Shown in pieces: positions 8,538 through 17,741 of a stretch of DNA of 64,000 nucleotides. Every line of letters begins with the position of its first letter. Position 1 is the stretch's first letter. Position numbers and translations under genes: made by a program. Under the pieces are notes generated by a model that made no database searches, had not been told where the DNA came from, and saw nothing but the letters and a program-made list of their open reading frames with translations. The DNA comes from Streptomyces albogriseolus (lineage in GTDB: Bacteria; Actinomycetota; Actinomycetes; Streptomycetales; Streptomycetaceae): NCBI GenBank assembly GCA_014650475.1, contig BMVA01000003.1, forward strand, positions 248,001 to 312,000. The letters are read 5' to 3'.

Positions 8538-10133
8538 ATGCCGTCCTACCTGTCGCCGGGCGTCTACGTCGAGGAGGTGGCCAGCGGCTCGCGCCCCATC
8601 GAAGGAGTGGGCACATCGGTGGCGGCCTTCGTCGGCCTCGCCCCCTCCGGCCCGCTCAACGAGCCGATCCTGGTCACCAACTGGACCCAGTTCGTCGCCG
8701 CCTTCGGCTCCTTCACGGACGGGTACTACCTGGCGCACTCCGTCTACGGCTTCTTCAACAACGGCGGCAGCGCGGCCTACGTGGTGCGGGTCGGCGGCGC
8801 CCCGGGCGGCGTCGCGGGCGAGGCGTCCGGCACGCCCGCCGAGGTGACGGGAGCCCCCGCGCCGGCCGCCCTGCCCGCCGGGACGCCCGCGCAGCTCGGC
8901 ACCTTCACGGTCACCGCCGTGTCCGCCGGGTCGGGCCCGCTCAGCGTCGAGGTCTCCGACCCCGAGGGCGAGGGCCCCGCCGAACGGTTCCGGCTCACCG
9001 TCAAGGACGGCGACCGCCCCGTCGAGACGTTCGACGTCAGCGCCAAGAAGAGCAGCCGCACTTACGTCGTCACGCAGGTGAAGGAGCGCTCCAAGCTCAT
9101 CACCGTGCAGGAGGCGGCGCCCGCGGCCCAGCTCGCCCGCCCCGACAACCAGACCGTCGCCCTCGTGCCGCCGCCCGCCGCCGCGCCCGCCGTCCCGGCC
9201 GCCGCCGACGACGGCGCCGCCCGCCCGGGCCCGGCCGAGTACGTCGGCGACTCCGCGGACCGCACCGGCTTCGGCGGCCTGGAGGCCGTGGACGAGATCT
9301 CCATGGTCGCCGTCCCCGACCTGATGGCCGCCTACCAGCGCGGCGACATCGACCTGGAGGCGGTCAAGGCCGTCCAGCTCGGCCTGATCGCGCACTGCGA
9401 GCTGATGGGCGACCGGGTCGCCGTCATCGACCCGCCGCCGGGCCTCAACGCCCGCGACATCCGCGTCTGGCGCCAGGAGACCGCCGGCTACGACTCCAAG
9501 TACGCGGCGCTGTACTACCCGTGGATCAAGGTGTTCGACCCGGCCGGCGGCCAGAGCCGGATCGTCCCGCCGAGCGGCCACATCGCCGGCGTCTGGGCCC
9601 GCAACGACTTCGAGCGCGGCGTGCACAAGGCGCCCGCCAACGAGGTGGTCCGCGGCGCCGTCGACCTGGAGCTCCAGATCACCCGCGGCGAGCAGGACCT
9701 GCTCAACCCGATCGGCGTCAACTGCATCCGCGCCTTCCCCGGCCGCGGCATCCGCGTCTGGGGCGCCCGCACCCTCTCCTCCGACCCGGCCTGGCGCTAC
9801 CTGAACGTCCGCCGGTACTTCAACTACCTGGAGGAGTCGATCCTGATCGGCACCCAGTGGGTGGTGTTCGAGCCCAACGACCACCAGCTGTGGGCCCGGA
9901 TCCGGCGCAACGTCTCGGCCTTCCTCGTCAACGAGTGGCGCTCCGGCGCCCTGTTCGGCGCCCGGCCGGAGGAGGCGTTCTACGTCAAGTGCGACGAGGA
10001 GACCAACCCGCCGGAGTCCGTCGACCTCGGCCGCGTCGTCTGCGAGATCGGCATCGCGCCGGTCAAGCCCGCCGAGTTCGTGATCTTCCGGCTGGCGCAG
10101 TTCTCCAGCGGGAGCGGGGAGCTGGAGGAGTAG
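8538..10133 (+). CDS. cis2: Contractile sheath protein
   Basis: The 531-aa protein has the hallmark phage-tail-sheath N-terminus (MPSYLSPGVYVEEV, then TSVAAFVGLA) and the conserved C-terminal sheath domain (YFNYLEESILIGTQW, then NEWRSGALFGARPEEAFYV). It polymerises around the tube and contracts on firing. A variable, Pro/Ala-rich insertion (about residues 95-235) is the usual surface-exposed region. GAGGAG sits 10 bases before the ATG. It is the first gene of a tightly packed structural operon that runs through the baseplate genes. Confidence 0.95.
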   Translation: MPSYLSPGVYVEEVASGSRPIEGVGTSVAAFVGLAPSGPLNEPILVTNWTQFVAAFGSFTDGYYLAHSVYGFFNNGGSAAYVVRVGGAPGGVAGEASGTPAEVTGAPAPAALPAGTPAQLGTFTVTAVSAGSGPLSVEVSDPEGEGPAERFRLTVKDGDRPVETFDVSAKKSSRTYVVTQVKERSKLITVQEAAPAAQLARPDNQTVALVPPPAAAPAVPAAADDGAARPGPAEYVGDSADRTGFGGLEAVDEISMVAVPDLMAAYQRGDIDLEAVKAVQLGLIAHCELMGDRVAVIDPPPGLNARDIRVWRQETAGYDSKYAALYYPWIKVFDPAGGQSRIVPPSGHIAGVWARNDFERGVHKAPANEVVRGAVDLELQITRGEQDLLNPIGVNCIRAFPGRGIRVWGARTLSSDPAWRYLNVRRYFNYLEESILIGTQWVVFEPNDHQLWARIRRNVSAFLVNEWRSGALFGARPEEAFYVKCDEETNPPESVDLGRVVCEIGIAPVKPAEFVIFRLAQFSSGSGELEE

Positions 10134-10205
10134 GGCCACCCCTTCTCCCGCCTCCGGTGAGCTTCGCTCCCCCCTCCTCCTCTTCGCGAAGGAAAGAAAC
10201 GACAG

Positions 10206-10649
10206 ATGAGTCTGCAGCCCGGTGACGCCCTCACGTCACACAACTTCGGCCTCCAGATCGACGGCGTGATGGTCGAGTACCTCGCCGAGGTCAGCGGCCT
10301 CAGCATCGAGCAGGACGTGATCGAGTACCAGCAGGTCTCGGCCCAGGGCAAGCCCGTCACCAAGAAGATGCCGGGCGTGAAGAAGGCCGGCACCTGCACA
10401 GTCGTGCGCGGCATGACCCAGTCCGCCGCGTTCAACCAGTGGATCAACGAGTCGGTCAACGGCGCGATGGCCACGGCCCGCAAGAACGCGACCATCATGG
10501 TGATGGACTACCAGAACAATCCGGTCAAGCGGTACAACATGCGCAACGCCTGGTGCAGCAAGATCGACACCAGCACCGTGAAGGCCGGCGAGGCCTCCGC
10601 GCTGACCGAGACGGTGACCATCACGTTCGAAGAACTGGTCATCGAGTAA
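10206..10649 (+). CDS. CIS inner tube protein (T4 gp19/Hcp-like)
   Basis: The 147-aa protein fits the phage tail tube family: N-terminal LTSHNFGLQIDGVMVEYLAEVSGL and C-terminal EASALTETVTITFEELVIE. It would form the stacked hexameric rings inside the sheath. It directly follows the sheath gene, and its TAA stop shares a base with the next ATG. A second, diverged tube-type gene lies 4 kb downstream, consistent with one copy forming the main tube and the other the initiator ring at the spike. Confidence 0.92.
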   Translation: MSLQPGDALTSHNFGLQIDGVMVEYLAEVSGLSIEQDVIEYQQVSAQGKPVTKKMPGVKKAGTCTVVRGMTQSAAFNQWINESVNGAMATARKNATIMVMDYQNNPVKRYNMRNAWCSKIDTSTVKAGEASALTETVTITFEELVIE

Positions 10650-11149
10650 TGCGACGCTCCACCGCCCGGCCGGGGACCCTCCCGGCCGGCCCGGACCCCG
10701 CGGAGGCGGATCCGGCCGCCGTCGCGGAGCCGGAGGAGGCCGTGTCCGGCGGGCCCGCCTCCCCCGCCGGCGGCGGGACGCTGCGCACCGAGTTCCCCTT
10801 CGAGCTGCCGCGCGGCTACGTCGACGAGGCCGGCACCGTGCACAAGCACGGGGTGATGCGGCTCGCGACCGCCCGGGACGAACTGGTCCCGTTGCGCGAC
10901 GTCCGGGTGCAGGAGAACCCCGCCTACCTGTCGGTGGTGCTGCTCGGCCGGGTCATCACCCGGCTGGGGACGCTCCCGATGGTGCACGACGGGGTCGTGG
11001 AGAACATGTTCGCCTCCGACCTGGCGTTCCTCCAGGACTTCTACCGACAGGTCAACGCCGAGGGCCACACCCGGGCCGGCGTGACCTGCCCCCACTGCGA
11101 GCAGCCGTTCGAGGTCGAACTCGGCGGGAGCCGCCTGGGGGAATCGTGA
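10649..11149 (+). CDS. CIS tail-assembly-type protein with C-terminal CxxC
   Basis: The 166-aa product has a disordered Pro/Ala-rich first 45 residues, a conserved body beginning LRTEFPFELPRGYVDEAG and containing the pattern RDELVPLRDVRVQENPAYLS, and a C-terminal half zinc ribbon (CPHC) about 20 residues before the end. Proteins with this body occur after the tube gene in many phage-like and CIS loci and are annotated as tail assembly proteins. The ATG at 10649 overlaps the tube stop, and the stop overlaps the next small gene (GTGA). Its biochemical role is not established. Confidence 0.75.
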   Translation: MRRSTARPGTLPAGPDPAEADPAAVAEPEEAVSGGPASPAGGGTLRTEFPFELPRGYVDEAGTVHKHGVMRLATARDELVPLRDVRVQENPAYLSVVLLGRVITRLGTLPMVHDGVVENMFASDLAFLQDFYRQVNAEGHTRAGVTCPHCEQPFEVELGGSRLGES

Positions 11150-11304
11150 CGTACGCGACCGACCGGCTGCACGAGGAGATCGCGTACATCGCCTACCACT
11201 TCCACTGGAGCCTGGAGGACATCCTGGACCTCGAACACGGTGACCGCCGCCGGTACGCGGAGCAGATCACCGCGCTCGTCACCCGCGCCCCGGCGGAGGG
11301 CTGA
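11146..11304 (+). CDS. Small CIS protein, DUF6760-like
   Basis: This 52-aa reading frame (GTG start overlapping the previous TGA) is easily missed because of its size. It reads VTYATDRLHEEIAYIAYHF then WSLEDILDLEHGDR, an amphipathic helical protein like the short GpE/DUF6760-type partners that follow tail-assembly genes in CIS and phage loci. It ends 6 nt before the next start, so it is embedded in the operon. The overlap, conserved position and good codon bias support it as a real gene; its function is unknown. Confidence 0.7.
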   Translation: MTYATDRLHEEIAYIAYHFHWSLEDILDLEHGDRRRYAEQITALVTRAPAEG

Positions 11305-11310
11305 CGCGGC

Positions 11311-14300
11311 ATGGGATTCCTCGACCGGTTGCGCCGGAAGGGCGCGGCGCCCGCGGCTCCTGCGGAGCCGGGTCCTGCGGACGCGGGTATTGCGGACGCG
11401 GGTCCCGCGGACGCCGGGGGCGGTACGTCCGTCCCCGGGGCGCCTGTGCGTACGGCCGCGTGGTCCGCGCTGCCGCCGATCCAGCGGGCGACCTCACGGC
11501 CGTCATGGCCGGTCGCCGACGCGGGGTTCGGCGGCAGGCTGAGCACCTGGCAGAACCCGTCCTTCACCGGCACGCTCTCGCACGCCGTGCTGGACGGCGC
11601 GCCCGGAGGGCTGGTCGAGGGTGTCCTCACCGCGTCGGCACGGCCGTCGCCGGGGCTGGACCTGCCCGCGTTCGACCTGCCGGTCGCGGCGCCCGCGGGT
11701 GCGGACGGCGCCGGCCGGCCGGGCGCGGGCGAGGAGCCGCCGGCGGTGCAGCGCGCGGCAGCGATCCGCCCCGCGGGGACGCGGGTCACTCCGGTGTCCC
11801 GTCCGCGCCGGGCCGCGTCCCTGACCCGGACGCCGGAGGTGGCGGGAGCCGTGCAGCGGCGGGCTCTGCCGGTCACGACGGGGACGGTCGGCCCACGGGG
11901 CTCCGGCGCGGGTCCCGCCGGTGTCCCGGCGGTCTCCGAGGCCGGACCGGCCGAGGCGCCGGCCGCCCGGTCCGGCGGAGGCGGTACGTCCACGCCGCGT
12001 CGACGGCCGTTGCTCGGGGCGCCGTTGACGGCTCCGCCGTCGGGGTCGTCACCCGAACCGCGCACGGCGGCTCCCGGTCGTCCGGGGGCTTCGGGGGGCA
12101 CGGGGGCTCCGGTGTCCGCGGGTTCGTCTGTGCCGTTGGGTCCGTCTGTGCAGTTGGGTCCGTCTGTGCCGTCGGGTTCGTCTGTGCCGTCGGGTTCGTC
12201 GGTGCCGTCGGGTTCGTCGGTGCCGTCGGGTTCGTCGGTGCCGTCCGGCTCAGGGATGCCACCAGGTTCGTCGATGCCATCCGGCTCAGGAATGCCACCG
12301 GGTTCGTCAACACCCTCCGGCTCGTCGGTTCCGTCAGCCTCATCGGCCCCGTCGAACTCGGTGACACCGCCCGGCGCTTCCGTGCCCCTGGGGTCCCCGA
12401 TACGGTCCGGCTCGTCGGTGCCCACGGCATCCTCGACTTCCGCGGCCTCCGCGGCCTCCTCCAAGGCGTCGGTGCCCACGGTGTCTCGTGCGGCCGTGCA
12501 GGCTCCGGTGAGCCAGGGCGTCCCGGTGAAGTCCGGTGCCCGGGACTCGGGCAGCGCGCCTGTGCTTCAGCGGGCCGTCCCGGACACGCCGGAGGAAGCG
12601 GCTCCGGCACCGGTGTCCCCCACCGCGGCGCCTCCCGTCCGGCCCCTGACGCCGACCCGTGCGCTGGCTCCCTCCGCTCCGTCCGCGCTGTCGCCGGTGG
12701 CCCCGCACCTCCGTCCCGCACCCGCGGCCGTACCTCTGCGGCGGACCGCGCCCGCCGTGCAGCGACGGGCGGCCCGGTCCGGCGGGGGCTCCCCGGGCGC
12801 ACGGCAGCCCGAGCCCTCCGGTCCGTCCGGCGGCCCAGGAGCGGAGGCTGCCGTGCCGACGGCCTCCGGCGGACCGGCGCACTCGGCGCGTCCGGCGGTC
12901 ACGCCGGGGCCGCCCGGTGTGCCGACGGCCCCGCGACGCGCGCCGGTGGAGACGCCCGCGAAGGCCGCGAGCGCCGCAGGCGGCACAGCCACGCCCGCGC
13001 CGGCCGCTGCTCCGGTGACCCCCGTTCAGCGCCGTGCCCGGACCGGCTCCGCCGTTCCCGTCGCACCACTGCGGCGGTTTCCGACGGCACCGGCACGCCG
13101 GGCCGTGAACGTCCCCGCGACTCCGGGTGCCACGCCGACGCCCTCCGTTCCCGCCGTTCCCCCGGTGACCGACGTCCCGTCCCGACCCGCCCCGGCCCCC
13201 GCGCCCGGCCTGACCGACGTCGCTGCCCGGCCCTCCACGGCCCCCGCCCCCGGCGCACCCCCCGTCCAGCGGACCGACGCGCCCAAGACGGCTCCCTCCA
13301 CGACCCCACCCCGAACCACCGCGCCCGGCCTGACCGACGTCCCGGCCCGAACCGCCACGGCCCCCGCCCCCGACACACCCCCCGTCCAGCGGACCGACGC
13401 CCCAAAGACGGCTCCCTCCACGGCCCCGCCCCGAACCACCGCGCCCCGCGCGGGCGAGCGCGCAGCTCCCGCAACCCGGCCCCGGGCCGCTTCCGTGCCC
13501 GCGGCTCCCCTCGACGCCCCCGCCCTTCAGCGCCGTACGCCCTCCGGGGAAGCGCCGGGGCCTGCGAGCGGCCGTACCGGGCTGCCGCCGCTCGGCTCCA
13601 CCTCCGTCCCCGTACCGAGGCCGGGCGCCGCCGTCCCGTCGCCCGTCGCGCCCGCCCCCGCGGCCACGCCTGTCGGGCCCCCCATCCAGCGGCTCGCGGC
13701 AGGGCGTCCCGCGTCTCCGGCAGTGCCGTCCGCGCCCACCGCGCCCGTGGTTCAGCCCTCCGCGCCCGCCTCCGCGCGGACCCCCCGCGACGGGACGGCG
13801 AGCACTCCCGTGCAGCCCCTCACGCGGCCCGACGCGCCGACGCCCGCCCGCCCGGCCGCCCCCGCACAGCACCGCCCCGCCCCCGCCGCACGCCCCGGCC
13901 TCGGCGCCCCCCTTCAGCGCGCCGGCACACCCGCCCCGGTCACCCCTCTGCCCGCTCCCCAGGCCCCGTCCGTACCGCCGCCGGCCGGCGCCTCCCCCCG
14001 GCAGCTCCCGCCACCGACCCCGCAGGGCCCCGCCCCCACCGGGCCGGGCACCACGCCCGTCCGGGGCGCCGCCGTCCAGCGCGCCGCCGCACCGGCCGCC
14101 CAACGGCCCGCTCCCGCGCCCGCGTCGGCGTCCGCGCGCGCCGAGGTCACGCGGTCCGTCCCGCTCCGCGCCCACGGCACCGCCGTCCCGGTCCTCCCGG
14201 CACCGGCCACGGCGTCCGCGCTCCCCGCTCCCCCCGTGCAGCGCGCGACACCCGCTGTTCCCGCCCCGGCGCCGGCCCCTGCGGCACGCCCGTCGCCCCC

Positions 14301-14571
14301 CTCACCCCCGGTCCAGCGCACTCCCGCGTCCACCACACCGCCCCCGCCCCCGCCGTACGACCCGGGGCCGCCCCCGCCGTACAGCGCCCATGACCCGCAC
14401 CCGGGGCCGGGCGGGGCGCCCGGCGGGCCCCCGTTCGACCCCCGTTCCCTCACCGACGGTCAGCTCGACGAGCTGACGCACCGGCTGATCGGCCCGCTCA
14501 CCCGGCTCCTGCGCACCGAACTGCGCATGGACCGGGAGCGCATCGGCCGGCTCCGCGACCCGCGCGCCTGA
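11311..14571 (+). CDS. Giant Pro/Ala-rich repeat protein in the tape-measure position of the CIS operon
   Basis: In 1086 residues there is a folded-looking N-terminus (MGFLDRLRRKG; then a segment containing LSTWQNPSFTGTLSHAVLDG), a very long low-complexity Pro/Ala/Thr/Ser region with dozens of VQR tripeptides, and a short helical C-terminus (LTDGQLDELTHRLIGPLTRL). It contains a GSSVPS hexapeptide array and a roughly 40-residue tandem duplication (DNA near 13186-13440). No transmembrane segment or HExxH motif is present. Its place between the small assembly genes and the second tube gene is where other CIS loci carry tape-measure or scaffold genes, so a length-setting or lumen role is plausible but unproven. 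The ATG is preceded by GGAGGG. Confidence 0.7.
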   Translation: MGFLDRLRRKGAAPAAPAEPGPADAGIADAGPADAGGGTSVPGAPVRTAAWSALPPIQRATSRPSWPVADAGFGGRLSTWQNPSFTGTLSHAVLDGAPGGLVEGVLTASARPSPGLDLPAFDLPVAAPAGADGAGRPGAGEEPPAVQRAAAIRPAGTRVTPVSRPRRAASLTRTPEVAGAVQRRALPVTTGTVGPRGSGAGPAGVPAVSEAGPAEAPAARSGGGGTSTPRRRPLLGAPLTAPPSGSSPEPRTAAPGRPGASGGTGAPVSAGSSVPLGPSVQLGPSVPSGSSVPSGSSVPSGSSVPSGSSVPSGSGMPPGSSMPSGSGMPPGSSTPSGSSVPSASSAPSNSVTPPGASVPLGSPIRSGSSVPTASSTSAASAASSKASVPTVSRAAVQAPVSQGVPVKSGARDSGSAPVLQRAVPDTPEEAAPAPVSPTAAPPVRPLTPTRALAPSAPSALSPVAPHLRPAPAAVPLRRTAPAVQRRAARSGGGSPGARQPEPSGPSGGPGAEAAVPTASGGPAHSARPAVTPGPPGVPTAPRRAPVETPAKAASAAGGTATPAPAAAPVTPVQRRARTGSAVPVAPLRRFPTAPARRAVNVPATPGATPTPSVPAVPPVTDVPSRPAPAPAPGLTDVAARPSTAPAPGAPPVQRTDAPKTAPSTTPPRTTAPGLTDVPARTATAPAPDTPPVQRTDAPKTAPSTAPPRTTAPRAGERAAPATRPRAASVPAAPLDAPALQRRTPSGEAPGPASGRTGLPPLGSTSVPVPRPGAAVPSPVAPAPAATPVGPPIQRLAAGRPASPAVPSAPTAPVVQPSAPASARTPRDGTASTPVQPLTRPDAPTPARPAAPAQHRPAPAARPGLGAPLQRAGTPAPVTPLPAPQAPSVPPPAGASPRQLPPPTPQGPAPTGPGTTPVRGAAVQRAAAPAAQRPAPAPASASARAEVTRSVPLRAHGTAVPVLPAPATASALPAPPVQRATPAVPAPAPAPAARPSPPSPPVQRTPASTTPPPPPPYDPGPPPPYSAHDPHPGPGGAPGGPPFDPRSLTDGQLDELTHRLIGPLTRLLRTELRMDRERIGRLRDPRA
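12127..12378 (+). repeat. 18-bp coding tandem repeat (about 14 units)
   Basis: About fourteen 18-bp units, best represented by TCGGTGCCGTCGGGTTCG, run in frame and encode repeated S-V-P-S-G-S hexapeptides in the Pro-rich CIS protein. The 5' and central units are nearly identical and the 3' units are diverged, the pattern expected of a minisatellite that gains and loses copies. Confidence 0.85.
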
Positions 14572-14609
14572 CCTGAAACCGCCCCCTGCCCCTGTTGAAA
14601 GGCCCCGCG

Positions 14610-15035
14610 ATGCCCAGCGATCTCGATCCGGGATCCACGATCTTCTTCACCCTCACCATCGACGGCGAGAGCCTCGGCGCCTTCAACGGCTGTGAGGGGC
14701 TCGCGTCGACGGTCGAGGTGGAGCAGTACCAGGAGGGCGGCAACAACGGGTTCGTGTGGCAGCTGCCGACCCGGGTCACCTTCTCCACGATCCGGCTGAC
14801 CCGCCCGCTGACCCCGGACACGTCGAAGGTCGCCGCGTGGATCTCGTCCGTGACGACCGGCGTCACCCGGCCCACCGCCCAGATCTCGGCACTGCGCGCG
14901 GACGGGTCCGAGGTGGCGCGCTGGGGGCTGATCGACGTCCTGCCGGTGAGCTGGCAGGGGCCGTCCCTGGACCCCGCGAACCCGGGCGTGGCCACGGAGG
15001 TCCTGGAGATCGCCCACCACGGCTTCACGGACTGA
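14610..15035 (+). CDS. Second CIS tube-type protein (gp19-like)
   Basis: The 141-aa protein is a diverged tail-tube homolog: DPGSTIFFTLTIDGESLGAF near the N-terminus, then VEVEQYQEGGNNGFVWQLP, and a C-terminus LEIAHHGFTD. ATG at 14610 is favoured over an in-frame TTG at 14595 because GAAAGG lies 7 bases before it. Two tube paralogs are the norm in Streptomyces-type CIS. This one, adjacent to the LysM adaptor and spike, likely forms the ring joining tube to spike. Confidence 0.88.
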   Translation: MPSDLDPGSTIFFTLTIDGESLGAFNGCEGLASTVEVEQYQEGGNNGFVWQLPTRVTFSTIRLTRPLTPDTSKVAAWISSVTTGVTRPTAQISALRADGSEVARWGLIDVLPVSWQGPSLDPANPGVATEVLEIAHHGFTD

Positions 15036-15093
15036 CCGCGACGGACGACACCCCCAGCACACGGCACACGTACCGAGGACGGAGACGAAGGAC

Positions 15094-15831
15094 ATGGCAG
15101 GCAAGGGAGGCAAGGGCTCCACGGGTGGCGCGGGCAAGAGCCTGGTGCGCGCCACGCTCGCCATCCACGAGCCCCCCATCGGCGACAGCACCACACCGGG
15201 CGGTCTGATCAGGACCTTCGACTTCGACTTCAACCCGGCGCAGCTGACGCTGACGCGCCGCGCCCAGTGGAAGAGCACCCCGTCCGCCGCCCTGCGCGAC
15301 GGCCCGCTGCCCGAGTTCATGGGCGCGGAGGGCCGGAGCCTGTCGATGGAGATCTTCCTGGACTCCTCCGGCGACCCGGGCGACAGCAGCGTGCTGAAGA
15401 AGGTCGAGGCGCTGTTCTCCTGCTGCGAGGTGACCGCGAAGTCCATCGCGGCGGACCAGCCGTCGACGCCGTGGGTGGTGTTCGAGTGGGGGTCGTTCTC
15501 GACGGCGCGGTTCACGGCGTACATCGGGAGCGTGCAGGCGACGTACACGCTCTTCGGCACGACGGGGGTGCCGGTCCGGGCGGCCTGTCAGGTGGAGCTG
15601 AACGAGATCCCCGGGCAGACCAAGGGCCAGAACCCGACCTCGGGCGCCCTCACCGCGCGGCGCGTGCACCGGGTCGTCGCGGGCGACACGCTCCAGTCGC
15701 TGGCCTGGCGGGAGTACGGGGACGCGGCGGCCTGGCGGGCGATCGCCGAGGCCAACGACATCGACGACCCGTCCCGGCTGCCGGGCGGCACCGAACTGAT
15801 CCTTCCGGCGGCCGGGGAGGTCGCGTCCTGA
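15094..15831 (+). CDS. cis7: LysM-domain tail adaptor (Cis7-like)
   Basis: The 245-aa protein has an N-terminal tail-protein body (FDFDFNPAQLTLTRRAQWK; FMGAEGRSLSMEIFLDSSGD) and a C-terminal LysM module of about 50 residues (VHRVVAGDTLQSLAWREYGD, ending GGTELILPA). In phage and CIS baseplates this protein connects tube and baseplate; here LysM is a structural module and need not bind peptidoglycan. The start is ATG with GGAGACGAAGG upstream. Its stop overlaps the spike start (TGATG). Confidence 0.88.
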   Translation: MAGKGGKGSTGGAGKSLVRATLAIHEPPIGDSTTPGGLIRTFDFDFNPAQLTLTRRAQWKSTPSAALRDGPLPEFMGAEGRSLSMEIFLDSSGDPGDSSVLKKVEALFSCCEVTAKSIAADQPSTPWVVFEWGSFSTARFTAYIGSVQATYTLFGTTGVPVRAACQVELNEIPGQTKGQNPTSGALTARRVHRVVAGDTLQSLAWREYGDAAAWRAIAEANDIDDPSRLPGGTELILPAAGEVAS

Positions 15832-17741
15832 TGGTCAAGCCCTCTTTCTCCAACATCGTCGACGTCACCTTCGACGGGAAGCCCGTACCGCCGTACTTCG
15901 CGCCGCTGCTGGTCGGCGGCTGGGTGGACCTGGGCGCCGGGGTGCCGGGCGCGTTCCGGGTGACGTTCCGGGACGCGCACGGGCTGGTGCTCGGCAAGCT
16001 CGGCATCCGGTTCGGCACCGAGGTGGTGATCGCGCCCGTCGCCCACGGCAAGGGCGCCGGCGAGCCGCTGCTGACCGGCGAGGTCACCGGCATGGAGACC
16101 GACTACGACGGCACCGGCACCTTCACCGTGATCCGCGGCTACGACCGCGGGCACCGGATGATGCGCCGCCGCCGCGTCGCCGCCTACCGCAACCAGACCG
16201 CGTCCGACATCGCCCGCACGCTCGCCGCCCAGGACGGCCTGACCGTCGGCACCGTGCAGGGCACCAGGACGGTCTACGAGTTCATCAGCCAGGCCAACGT
16301 CTCCGACTGGGACTTCCTGTCCCGGCTCGCCGACGAGAACGACCGGGTGATGTCCCTGGACGCCAAGGGCCGCTTCCAGTTCACCGGCCCCGACCCCGCC
16401 TCCGGCGCGCCCCCGACCAGCACCCCGGGCGAGAAGAGCCCGTACGTCCTCCAGGCCGGCGCCGACGTGCTGCGCTGCCGGGCCGCGGTGACCGCCGCCG
16501 ACCAGTTCGGGCGGGTCGAGGCGCGCGGCTGGGACGTCGTCGCGAAGAAGGAGCTGACCGCGACCGCCCCGACCGCCGCCCACCCCGGCATCGACATCGG
16601 CACCACCCCGCGGAAGGCCGCCTCCGCCTTCGGCACCGTCACCCTCGTCGAGACGGAGAAGCCGTACGACCGGCAGAACGAGGTGAAGTACGCCGCCGAC
16701 TCCCTCGCCGACGACGTCACCTCGTCCTTCGCCGAACTGGAGGTCGTCGTACGCGGCAACCCCAAGCTGCGGCCGGGCGTGCCGGTCACCCTCACCGACG
16801 TCGGCGCCCCCTTCGAGGGCAAGTACACGGTGACGTCCGCGCGGCACGTGTTCGGCGACGGCAAGCACTACGAGACCTGGATCACCGTCAGCGGACGGCA
16901 GTGGCGCTCCCTGTTCGGGCTCACCTCGGGCGGCGCGGGCAGCGGCGCCGCGGCTGCCGCGCCCCGGCTGCCGAGCGTCGCCAACGCCCTGGTCACCGAT
17001 GTGCAGGACCCGCTCAAGCAGGGCCGGGTCAAGCTGCGGTTCCCGTGGCTGGACGACACGTACGTCTCCGACTGGACGCGGACCGTGCAGCTCGGCGGGA
17101 AGCGCGGCGGGGGAATCTTCCCGCTGGACGTGGGCGACGAGGTGCTGGTGGCGTTCGACCGGGGCGCGCTGGACCACCCGTTCGTCGTCGGCGGGCTCTA
17201 CAACGGCGTGGACAAGCCCTCCCCGGTGCGGGACGTGCCGCTGCACGACGGCGTGAAGCGGCGGGCGATCCGGCACACCCTGTCCGACCGCGACGCCAAC
17301 CGCGTCGACCTGCTCAGCCAGACCACCGGCGCCCGCAAGCAGGGCGTCCGGGTCGTCTCCGGCGACGACAAGCTGGTCATCAACCTGGACCGCACCAAGA
17401 CGGAGATCACCGTCGACAGCGAGGGCACCGTCGTCATCAAGGGCGGACGGTCCGTGTCCGTCGAGGCCGGGACCGATCTCACCCTCAACGGGAAGCGGTC
17501 GGTGACCATCAGGAGCGGCGGACCGCTCACCCTCCAGGGGCGCGGCGCGGTCAGCCTCAGCTCGTCCGTCGGCGCCGTGAACGTGGACGCGAAGGGCGCG
17601 CTGTCACTGAAGGCCGCCGGACTGGCCAGCCTCACCGCGATGGGCAGCGTCCAGATCAACGCGGCGGCCAGTGTGGGCATCCGCGCGGCCACCGTGCCCG
17701 TCATGGGGCTGCTCACCGCCAACGGAAAGCCGGTGATCTGA
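15831..17741 (+). CDS. cis8: VgrG-like central spike/baseplate hub (Cis8-like)
   Basis: The 636-aa protein combines a gp27-like N-terminus (about 1-330, including SQANVSDWDFLSRLADEN), an OB-fold gp5-like domain (DVQDPLKQGRVKLRFPWLDD at about residue 385), and a C-terminal beta-helical region rich in short repeats (SVSVEAGTDLTLNGKRSVTI), which forms the membrane-piercing needle. No extra catalytic or toxin domain is fused at the C-terminus. It overlaps both neighbours by one base, so expression is tightly coupled within the operon. Confidence 0.92.
   Translation: MVKPSFSNIVDVTFDGKPVPPYFAPLLVGGWVDLGAGVPGAFRVTFRDAHGLVLGKLGIRFGTEVVIAPVAHGKGAGEPLLTGEVTGMETDYDGTGTFTVIRGYDRGHRMMRRRRVAAYRNQTASDIARTLAAQDGLTVGTVQGTRTVYEFISQANVSDWDFLSRLADENDRVMSLDAKGRFQFTGPDPASGAPPTSTPGEKSPYVLQAGADVLRCRAAVTAADQFGRVEARGWDVVAKKELTATAPTAAHPGIDIGTTPRKAASAFGTVTLVETEKPYDRQNEVKYAADSLADDVTSSFAELEVVVRGNPKLRPGVPVTLTDVGAPFEGKYTVTSARHVFGDGKHYETWITVSGRQWRSLFGLTSGGAGSGAAAAAPRLPSVANALVTDVQDPLKQGRVKLRFPWLDDTYVSDWTRTVQLGGKRGGGIFPLDVGDEVLVAFDRGALDHPFVVGGLYNGVDKPSPVRDVPLHDGVKRRAIRHTLSDRDANRVDLLSQTTGARKQGVRVVSGDDKLVINLDRTKTEITVDSEGTVVIKGGRSVSVEAGTDLTLNGKRSVTIRSGGPLTLQGRGAVSLSSSVGAVNVDAKGALSLKAAGLASLTAMGSVQINAAASVGIRAATVPVMGLLTANGKPVI

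Noticed and set aside
12340-14175. 611-aa minus-strand frame in the Pro-rich CIS gene
   Set aside because: Gly/Arg-rich shadow of low-complexity coding; the plus strand fits the operon and has a ribosome site.
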